Below are positions 1 to 4,797 of a stretch of DNA of 6,194 nt, piece after piece (position 1 is the first letter of the stretch; every line of letters starts with the position of its first letter). Below the pieces are notes generated by a model. The model was not told where the DNA came from and searched no databases. It saw only the letters and a list, made by a program, of their open reading frames with translations. Origin of the DNA: Planctomycetota bacterium (lineage in GTDB: Bacteria; Planctomycetota; Planctomycetia; Pirellulales; UBA1268); contig QWQL01000159.1 of NCBI GenBank assembly GCA_003670825.1, positions 1 to 6,194 on the forward strand, read 5' to 3'. A program made the position numbers and the translations under genes.

Positions 1-1
1 C

Positions 2-613
2 ATCGAGGCCGATCTCGCGGTGATCGCCGACGAGATCTACGATCTGCTCGTGTTCGACGGTCGTCAGTCGCCGTCGTTCCCCACGCTCCGGCCCGGTCTC
101 GCCGACCGCACCGTGGTGGTGGCCGGCGTCAGCAAGACCTACTCGATGACCGGCTGGCGGATCGGCTGGACGATCGCGCCCGAGCCGCTCTCGAAGGCGA
201 TGGGAAACCTGCAGAGCCAGGAGACGAGCAACCCCTGTAGCGTCAGCCAGTATGCCGCAGTGGCCGCCCTCACCGGGCCGCAGGAGTGCGTTGCCCGGAT
301 GCTGGCGGCCTTCGAGCAGCGTCGCGACCTCGTCGCGGCGCGGCTCCGAGCCCTGCCGGGCGTCCGTATTCCCGAGATCGGCGGCGCCTTCTACGCCTTC
401 TTCGACATCCGTGAGCCGCTGACCAGGATGAAGGCCGGCGGCATCGAGACGAGCCTGCAGTGGTGCGAGGCACTCCTGGAGCGGCAGCAGGTCGCGCTCG
501 TGGCTGGCAGTGCGTTTGGCGTTGAGGGGCACGTGCGGATGTCGTTCGCGGCCTCGGAGGCCACACTGGCCAGCGGGCTGGATCGGATCGCCGCGTTTCT
601 CCAGACGGGCTGA
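2..613 (+). CDS. Class I PLP-dependent aminotransferase, aspartate/prephenate type (5' partial)
   Basis: This is the C-terminal part of a fold-type I aminotransferase that moves an amino group between an amino acid and a 2-oxo acid using pyridoxal phosphate in the cytosol. The frame is open from the window edge, so the true start lies upstream and about 200 residues are seen. Visible family marks, in order, are ADEIY (the Asp that contacts the PLP ring nitrogen, with the following Tyr), then SKTYSMTGWRIG, whose Lys codon at 134-136 is the Schiff-base lysine. Next come GGAFYAFFD and HVRMSFA, whose Arg codon at 536-538 should bind the substrate carboxylate. The motifs resemble the bacterial aspartate/prephenate aminotransferases of Thermus type, but substrate cannot be fixed from this fragment. 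It ends in TGA at 611-613, five bases before the next gene, which suggests one transcript and translational coupling. The aminotransferase call is sure; the aspartate specificity is inference. Confidence 0.9.
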   Translation: MEADLAVIADEIYDLLVFDGRQSPSFPTLRPGLADRTVVVAGVSKTYSMTGWRIGWTIAPEPLSKAMGNLQSQETSNPCSVSQYAAVAALTGPQECVARMLAAFEQRRDLVAARLRALPGVRIPEIGGAFYAFFDIREPLTRMKAGGIETSLQWCEALLERQQVALVAGSAFGVEGHVRMSFAASEATLASGLDRIAAFLQTG

Positions 614-618
614 CAGAC

Positions 619-1836
619 GTGGCTGCGCTGTCCCTCGCTGCGAAGTCTTCCGGGGAGCCGATCTACCTCGATCATGCGGCCGCCACGCCCCTCGATCCCC
701 GGGTCGAGGCGGCGATGCATGCGGCGGCGGCGTTCGCCAATCCCTCCAGCCCGCATGCCGCCGGGCGCCGCGCCCGTGCTCTTCTCGAGGATGCCCGCGA
801 GCGGATCCTCACCCTCGTCGGCGGCCGCACCTCAGGGGCGATCCGGGATCAGCTCGTGTTCACCAGCGGGGCCACCGAAGCCAACCGCCTCGGTGTGCTC
901 GGTACGGCCGGGCGTCATGCCGGCATCGTGGCCTCTTCAGCTCGCGACCACGGGAGCCTGGTCACGGCCGCCGCCCGGCTTGTGGCCGCCGGCTGGCAAG
1001 GGGTGCCACTGCCACTCGATACCAGGGGCGGGGCCTGCATTGCCGCCGGCAGGCTCGCGGCAACGAGCCGCGGCCGAGTGGTCGTGCTCTGCCTCACGCC
1101 CCTCTGTGGGCAGACCGGCATCCGCGACTCGCTCGAACCGCTCGCGGCGATCTCCCCGGCAACCACGCTGCTGGTTCATGCCGACGCCACCCAGGCAATC
1201 GCCTGGGAGTCCATCTCGTTTCGTGATCTTCCCCTGACCTCGCTCGCCTTCGCCCCCTGCAAGTTTGGTGGTCCACGGGGCATCGGAGCCCTCGTGCTGC
1301 GGGGAGACGTGCCTCTCGAGCCGCTCGCGGACGGTCCGCAGGAACGCGGCCTTCGCGGCGGCACGGAGCCTGTCGCCCTGGCGGTCGGCTTCGCCACGGC
1401 ATTGGAACTGGCTGTCGCCGGCCGCAGCGAAGCCAGTCGCCATGTCACCCTGCTCCGAGACGCGTTTGAGCGGAACGTCGTCGCGGCGGCCGGTCGTCAC
1501 GGGATCGATTCCTACGTGGTGGGGCAGGGGGCCGATCGCGGACCACACATCACGACGATCGCGTTTCGTGGCTGCGACCGGCAGGCCATGGTGATGGCGG
1601 CCGATTTGGCCGGTATCTGCCTTGCCACGGGAACCGCGTGCGCCAGCGGTTCGAGCGAGCCGTCGGCCGCAGTCGCCGCACTCGGCCTGCCCTCGTGGGT
1701 GCCGGCAGCGGCGGTCAGGGCCAGCTTCGCGGCCAGCATCACATCCGCTGAGGTCGACCTGGCGATGGTGAAGCTCGATGGTGTCTTTCGCGGGTTCGTC
1801 GCCGGTGGCCTTCACCGATCCATCGACACACAGTAG
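619..1836 (+). CDS. Cysteine desulfurase-like class V PLP enzyme (NifS/IscS family, divergent)
   Basis: The 405-residue protein matches NifS/IscS-type cysteine desulfurases in length and motif order. These enzymes take sulfur from L-cysteine as an enzyme persulfide for Fe-S clusters, thiolated tRNA and cofactors. Seen are YLDHAAATPLDP (residues 16-27), NPSSPHAAG (41-49), TSGATEANR (82-90), His111 (ring-stacking position), Asp189 and Gln192 in HADATQA, Lys215 in CKFGGPRGIG (Schiff base), QERGLRGGT (241-249), and Cys341 in TACASGSSEPS as the persulfide cysteine. Arg367 is the likely substrate-carboxylate residue. Odd points: the usual His before the lysine is Cys214, the Ser two residues earlier is Ala212, and the NNE-type segment reads LCGQTG (162-167), without Asn. 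The GTG start at 619 is chosen because the desulfurase homology begins shortly after it and it sits 5 bases from the previous stop; no strong ribosome site is seen. The fold and family are sure, but desulfurase activity and partner are inferred. Confidence 0.85.
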   Translation: MAALSLAAKSSGEPIYLDHAAATPLDPRVEAAMHAAAAFANPSSPHAAGRRARALLEDARERILTLVGGRTSGAIRDQLVFTSGATEANRLGVLGTAGRHAGIVASSARDHGSLVTAAARLVAAGWQGVPLPLDTRGGACIAAGRLAATSRGRVVVLCLTPLCGQTGIRDSLEPLAAISPATTLLVHADATQAIAWESISFRDLPLTSLAFAPCKFGGPRGIGALVLRGDVPLEPLADGPQERGLRGGTEPVALAVGFATALELAVAGRSEASRHVTLLRDAFERNVVAAAGRHGIDSYVVGQGADRGPHITTIAFRGCDRQAMVMAADLAGICLATGTACASGSSEPSAAVAALGLPSWVPAAAVRASFAASITSAEVDLAMVKLDGVFRGFVAGGLHRSIDTQ

Positions 1837-1857
1837 CCTGCCTCGGTCAGCGTTGAC

Positions 1858-2781
1858 GTGGCAGGGATGCCGAAGGGCGGTTTTCTCCTTGCAGGCGCCG
1901 TGCGCACGGGTTCGCCGATGGTCCCTTCCCAGCACGCCGGTTCCACTGCCCGGCTGGCCTGCCACCACGGCTGGCCTCTCGTGAGGGCCGCGTTCTCCGC
2001 CATCATCGAACCCACCATCGTTTCGTGCGTGGGCCCCGGATGTCCGCTGGTGATGGTCTGTGAGGCCGATCTTTCCCGGCTGCTTGACGATCTCCGGCTG
2101 GCCTGCAGTGATTCCCACCCGCGACGGGTGATGCTGCTCGATGGTCGCGAACTTGGCACGGCCCTCCGCGAGGGCGACGACGCATCCGCGACGCATCTCA
2201 TCCGAGAGGTATCGGGGATGCACCTCGTGATCGTCCGCGGCATCGACCTGGTCGGGGGGTCCGACACCCAGCACGCCGTGACTGGTCTCCTCGACGCCCT
2301 GGCGGCTGCCGGTGTGACCGTCTGCGTGTCACTCACCAGGCCGCCAGGCTGGACGGGCCTGGATGTGTCGCTGGCATCGCGACTGGCGGCAGGCCTCGTG
2401 CTCCACGTCCCGTGCCCGTCCCCGGCGGTGCGTAGGGACACCGCCACCTCTGACCGCTGGTCGGTCGGTCGCATCGTGCGGGCCACGGCCTCTCGACACG
2501 GCCTGACCGCCGGGGATCTGGTCGGCCCGAAACGAACCCGGAGCATGGTACACGGCCGTAATCTGGCGATGTACCTCGCGCGGCGGTTGACGGGCCGCAG
2601 TCTGGATTGGATTGGGGCAGTTTTTGGAGGCCGTGACCACACGACCGTCATGAGGGGCATTCGGAGCGTCGAAACCAGGCGACAGGCCGACGCGGCATTC
2701 GCTGGTGACATCGAGAACCTGGTCAGCGAGGTGCGTTCTCCCCGCGGTCGGCGACCGGTGGGTCGCAGAGCACGGGCCTGA
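1858..2781 (+). CDS. DnaA-like protein with degenerate AAA+ core and intact DnaA domain IV
   Basis: This is a 307-residue homologue of the replication initiator DnaA, which normally has about 450 residues. Residues about 202-292 form a complete DNA-binding domain IV: KRTRS (225-229, basic loop), then FGGRDHTTVMRG (256-267), holding the Asp-His-Thr trio that reads DnaA boxes. Residues about 40-185 follow the DnaA AAA+ subdomain but without its active site. The Walker A position reads CEADLSRL (68-75), with no glycine and Arg for Lys. The Walker B pair is Arg127-Gly128, and the sensor-1 acidic position is Thr160. The box VII arginine finger is kept (Arg175 in ASRLAAGL). The lid subdomain and N-terminal domain I are absent. 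ATP binding therefore looks lost and DNA binding retained, so a regulator or altered initiator is inferred. The start is uncertain: GTG 1858, ATG 1867, ATG 1918 or GTG 1981 are possible, with no clear ribosome site. Family membership is sure; function is unknown. Confidence 0.85.
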   Translation: MAGMPKGGFLLAGAVRTGSPMVPSQHAGSTARLACHHGWPLVRAAFSAIIEPTIVSCVGPGCPLVMVCEADLSRLLDDLRLACSDSHPRRVMLLDGRELGTALREGDDASATHLIREVSGMHLVIVRGIDLVGGSDTQHAVTGLLDALAAAGVTVCVSLTRPPGWTGLDVSLASRLAAGLVLHVPCPSPAVRRDTATSDRWSVGRIVRATASRHGLTAGDLVGPKRTRSMVHGRNLAMYLARRLTGRSLDWIGAVFGGRDHTTVMRGIRSVETRRQADAAFAGDIENLVSEVRSPRGRRPVGRRARA

Positions 2782-2907
2782 TTCGCTCACCACACCTGTC
2801 GGGTTCGTGTCGATTGGCGACAGACGAGTTGACGCCCACGCTGCCGACGATTCGGGAGACCGCTCACCAACCAGGCGGCGACGAGCACTCGTCTTTCAGA
2901 ACACGAT

Positions 2908-2992
2908 TGATCAACACAGACTGCTCCACAAACCAACGCTGCTTGTCTCTCACATGACCCGTTTTCAACGACCAACCGGCAGGTTATGCACT
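2908..2992 (+). promoter_or_regulatory. Cluster of degenerate DnaA-box-like nonamers
   Basis: Against the loose consensus TTWTNCACA, the best site is TTATGCACT at 2984-2992, with only the last base off. Weaker same-strand matches with two mismatches are TGATCAACA (2908-2916), TGCTCCACA (2922-2930), TCTCTCACA (2946-2954) and TTTTCAACG (2962-2970). All lie in one orientation within 85 bases, in the AT-richer part of the gap. Two-mismatch sites arise often by chance, so only the 2984 site carries much weight. The Asp-His-Thr DNA-reading residues of the neighbouring DnaA-like protein are conserved, so it should still favour a box of this general type. Confidence 0.35.
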
Positions 2993-3045
2993 CCTTGACC
3001 GTTCTCCTGAACGACCGAATGACGCTGCTTTTCAGTCTCGAAGAC

Positions 3046-3079
3046 CACCGGTTCTGCGGCTGGAATCAGCCGGACGGTG
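3046..3079 (+). repeat. GC-rich imperfect hairpin in the dnaA-like/dnaN gap
   Basis: The inner stem CGGCTG (3057-3062) pairs perfectly with CAGCCG (3067-3072) around a GAAT loop. An outer stem CACCG (3046-3050) pairs with CGGTG (3075-3079), leaving 6 and 2 unpaired bases between the two stems. No T-run follows, so it does not look like an intrinsic terminator of the DnaA-like gene, whose stop lies over 260 bases upstream. It could be a cruciform or protein site at an origin, an RNA leader structure, or chance in GC-rich DNA. Confidence 0.4.
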
Positions 3080-3117
3080 CACTGCATGCGAGGCTGCTCC
3101 TAAGAGGCCGTTCCTAA

Positions 3118-3159
3118 TCTGCTTACTCCTATCACTCTCTCTCGAGAGATAAGAGCAGA
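3118..3159 (+). repeat. Imperfect inverted repeat with a 12-base perfect palindrome at its centre
   Basis: The core TCTCTCGAGAGA (3138-3149) is a perfect palindrome. Flanking it, TCTGCT (3118-3123) is the reverse complement of AGCAGA (3154-3159), so the whole element has dyad symmetry with some unpaired bases inside the left arm. The surrounding 50 bases are the most AT-rich I counted in the gap. No T-run follows to suggest a terminator. It lies about 140 bases before the dnaN start, where a dimeric regulator or an origin-associated protein could bind. Function is not known. Confidence 0.45.
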
Positions 3160-3276
3160 CGCCAAACCACCCAGGGGCATCGAGCCGCAAAAAACGCGGG
3201 GCGGCGGGTGAACGCCATCCCGTTCCAGGACCCCATTTTTCGGGTACAGTAAGGAACTTCCGGACATCCCCATCCC

Positions 3277-3285
3277 GGGAAAGGA
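3277..3285 (+). promoter_or_regulatory. Probable ribosome binding site of dnaN
   Basis: GGGAAAGGA contains an AAGGA core (3281-3285) that is complementary to the usual 16S 3' end. The 12 bases from the core to the ATG at 3298 are slightly long but workable. It supports ATG 3298, which is also where DnaN homology begins (MKIRCPKEALLSAL). Confidence 0.55.
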
Positions 3286-3297
3286 CACGACCTGCCG

Positions 3298-4410
3298 ATG
3301 AAGATTCGCTGCCCCAAGGAGGCACTGCTGTCCGCCCTGCAGAGTGCGGTCGCCGTGGTACCGGCCCGTTCGCCGAAACCCGTGCTCTCCAACGTCAAAC
3401 TCGAGGCGACGAGAGACTCGGTGGTTCTGTCCGCGACCGACCTGGAAGTGGGCATTCGCATCGAGATCGAAGGCGTGGAGACCGACGCGCCGGGCTCCGT
3501 GCTTCTTCCGAGCGGTCGGCTGATGGCGATCATCCGGGAGAGTGCCGCGGGCACCGTGTTCGACATCCACTCCGATGGCACTGCGACAGTCGTCAAGGCG
3601 CCCCGGAGCGAGTTTCGGCTGCCGGCCGAGGATCCGCTCGAGTTTCCGGCGGTGGCGAGTTTTCCGGAGGGAGGTTGTTTCGAACTCACAACCCCTCTCG
3701 TCCGAGAACTCGTGAAGCGCACGGTCTTTGCTACCGATAACGAATCGAGCCGATACGCCCTCGGCGGCGTGCTTGTGGAGTTCGCTCCCCCGGGTGTGAT
3801 CGCGGTCGGCACCGACGGTCGTCGGCTGGCGAAGATGCAAGGGCCGGCCGAGTCCAAGGGGGATGGCCAGGGCGAAAGCCAGCCGATTGTTCCCGCCCGT
3901 GCCATGCAGCTCATCGAGCGTTGTCTTGGAGCCGCTGATCAGCCGGTTCAGATCGCGGTGCGACCCAACGAGATTGTCGTCCACACCGGCAACACGACGA
4001 TCTCCTCCCGACTCGTAGACGGCCGTTTCCCACGGTGGCGGGACGTCTTTCCGGATCGGCCCGACGCCATCTGTGTGCACCTCATTGCCGGTCCGTTCCT
4101 GGCAGCGGTGCGGCAGTCGGCGATCGTCACCAGCGAGCAATCCAAGGGGGTCGATTTTTCCTTTGAACCCGGGCAGCTCGTGCTGGCGGGCCGTTCGGCC
4201 GAAAGCGGTGAAAGCCGCGTGGAACTGCCGATTGACCATGCAGGTGCAAGCGTCCGAATCAAGCTTGATCCCCGGTTCATGGCGGACTTCCTCAAGGTGC
4301 TCGACCCATCGGAAACGGTGACGGTGGAGATCACCGACGCCCAGAGCGCCTGCGTCTGCGGCACCGAGGACGGCTACGGCTACGTCATCATGCCGCTGGC
4401 AGCCGACTGA
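3298..4410 (+). CDS. dnaN: DNA polymerase III subunit beta (sliding clamp)
   Basis: The 370-residue protein has the normal length for DnaN, the ring-shaped homodimer that encircles DNA and tethers polymerase III and other clamp-binding proteins. Each monomer has three clamp folds, here about 1-120, 121-245 and 246-370. Family marks seen are MKIRCPKEALLSAL at the start, RSPKPVLSNVKLEA (24-37), SRYALGGVLVE (151-161), TDGRRLAKM (172-180), GRFPRWRDVFP (242-252) and the terminal YVIMPL (362-367), which helps form the hydrophobic partner-binding cleft. ATG 3298 is supported by an AAGGA ribosome site and by the homology. It is preceded by a 516-base gap that probably holds its promoter, and followed 13 bases after its TGA by the DciA-type gene, so it likely heads an operon with that gene and gyrB. 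Nothing in the protein looks broken. Confidence 0.97.
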   Translation: MKIRCPKEALLSALQSAVAVVPARSPKPVLSNVKLEATRDSVVLSATDLEVGIRIEIEGVETDAPGSVLLPSGRLMAIIRESAAGTVFDIHSDGTATVVKAPRSEFRLPAEDPLEFPAVASFPEGGCFELTTPLVRELVKRTVFATDNESSRYALGGVLVEFAPPGVIAVGTDGRRLAKMQGPAESKGDGQGESQPIVPARAMQLIERCLGAADQPVQIAVRPNEIVVHTGNTTISSRLVDGRFPRWRDVFPDRPDAICVHLIAGPFLAAVRQSAIVTSEQSKGVDFSFEPGQLVLAGRSAESGESRVELPIDHAGASVRIKLDPRFMADFLKVLDPSETVTVEITDAQSACVCGTEDGYGYVIMPLAAD

Positions 4411-4423
4411 CGGAACAACGCAC

Positions 4424-4771
4424 GTGGTGACCAGAGTGATGAACCGCCGTCCGAACGCCTCCGCCGATCCGCTCTCCATCGGGCGGGTGATGTCTCGACT
4501 GATGGCCCGTGCCGGGTACGACCGTGAGCAGTCTGCCTCCGCGGTGGCGGTCGCCTGGAACGAGGCCGCGCCCGATCCCTTCCGGGGGGCCTCGCAGGCG
4601 GGCGTCGTTCGCCGCGGGGTGCTCGAAGTGTTCGTCAGCCATTCGGTCCACGTGCAGGAACTCGGCTTTCACAAACATGCGATCGTCGCGCGGCTCCGGG
4701 AACTCCTTCCCGACGCCGGCATTACCGACATCCGCTGCCGGCTCCTCGCCGACGCCGGCCGGTCCACCTGA
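4424..4771 (+). CDS. dciA: DUF721 / DciA-type replication protein (helicase loading)
   Basis: This is a 115-residue basic protein of the DUF721 family. Family-like features are a helical N-terminal part (SIGRVMSRLMARAG, 18-31), AWNEAAPDP (44-52), then the typical short strand region RRGVLEVFVSHSVHVQEL (63-80), a helix with HAIVARLRELLP, and a final ITDIRCRL strand. DUF721 proteins of the DciA group interact with the replicative helicase DnaB and promote its loading in bacteria that lack DnaC or DnaI; that role is known for the family and inferred here. The position between dnaN and gyrB fits. Start choice is open: GTG 4424 (with a weak GGA 9 bases upstream), GTG 4427, GTG 4436 or ATG 4439 are all in frame and change only the first few residues. 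It was recognised by pattern and context, not by a search. Confidence 0.78.
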   Translation: MVTRVMNRRPNASADPLSIGRVMSRLMARAGYDREQSASAVAVAWNEAAPDPFRGASQAGVVRRGVLEVFVSHSVHVQELGFHKHAIVARLRELLPDAGITDIRCRLLADAGRST

Positions 4772-4784
4772 TTCATCCATTCGC

Positions 4785-4790
4785 AGGGAG
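4785..4790 (+). promoter_or_regulatory. Ribosome binding site of gyrB
   Basis: AGGGAG lies 7 bases before the ATG at 4798, a good spacing. It fixes the gyrB start, and it sits inside the 26-base gap after the DciA-type gene, which fits internal translation starts in one operon transcript. Confidence 0.7.
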
Positions 4791-4797
4791 CTCTTCG

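Larger units (their letters stand above)
2782..3297 (+). other. 516-base non-coding gap before dnaN, candidate oriC / dnaN leader
   Basis: No convincing gene is seen in this stretch between the DnaA-like gene and dnaN. By hand count, 2891-3000 is 55 of 110 GC and 3111-3160 is 22 of 50 GC, clearly below the flanking genes. The gap holds weak DnaA-box-like nonamers (2908-2992), a GC-rich hairpin (3046-3079), an AT-richer inverted repeat with a 12-base palindrome (3118-3159), an A6 run (3189-3194) and the dnaN ribosome site. The dnaA-dnaN interval is a common place for bacterial oriC, so an origin is a fair inference. No exact TTATCCACA is present and no clear run of unwinding-element repeats was found. 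A role as dnaN promoter and leader is the plain alternative, and both may hold. Confidence 0.45.

Noticed and set aside
937..2274. A 445-codon minus-strand open frame across the desulfurase-like and DnaA-like genes
   Set aside because: It spans two recognisable + strand genes and their junction, and it shows no recognisable domain. Long stop-free antisense frames are common at this GC content.
1858..2781. Calling the DnaA-like gene a pseudogene or a frameshifted dnaA
   Set aside because: The frame is open for 307 codons and the DNA-binding residues are intact. The degenerate Walker A segment aligns to normal DnaA without a gap, so a local frameshift does not explain the missing motifs. Relatives would be needed to exclude decay fully.
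2705..2998. A possible 97-residue + strand gene overlapping the end of the DnaA-like gene and entering the gap
   Set aside because: Its translation has no family resemblance, and no ribosome site precedes it. Part of it lies in the AT-richer segment with the box-like sites.
2995..3023. TTGACC at 2995-3000 as a -35 element
   Set aside because: The bases at the right distance downstream (around 3017-3023) do not resemble a -10 element.
3057..3072. Intrinsic terminator for the DnaA-like gene
   Set aside because: The stem is stable, but no T-run follows and it lies more than 260 bases past the stop codon.
3245..3250. TACAGT as a -10 element for dnaN
   Set aside because: It matches four of six bases of TATAAT, but no acceptable -35 sits 16-18 bases upstream. 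The promoter is probably in the gap but I cannot place it.
3100..4479. A 459-codon open frame on the minus strand, opposite dnaN
   Set aside because: It is the antisense shadow of dnaN in GC-rich DNA. Its translation shows no known family and is rich in Arg/Gly/His/Asp, as expected from antisense of high-GC codons, while the + strand encodes an unmistakable DnaN.
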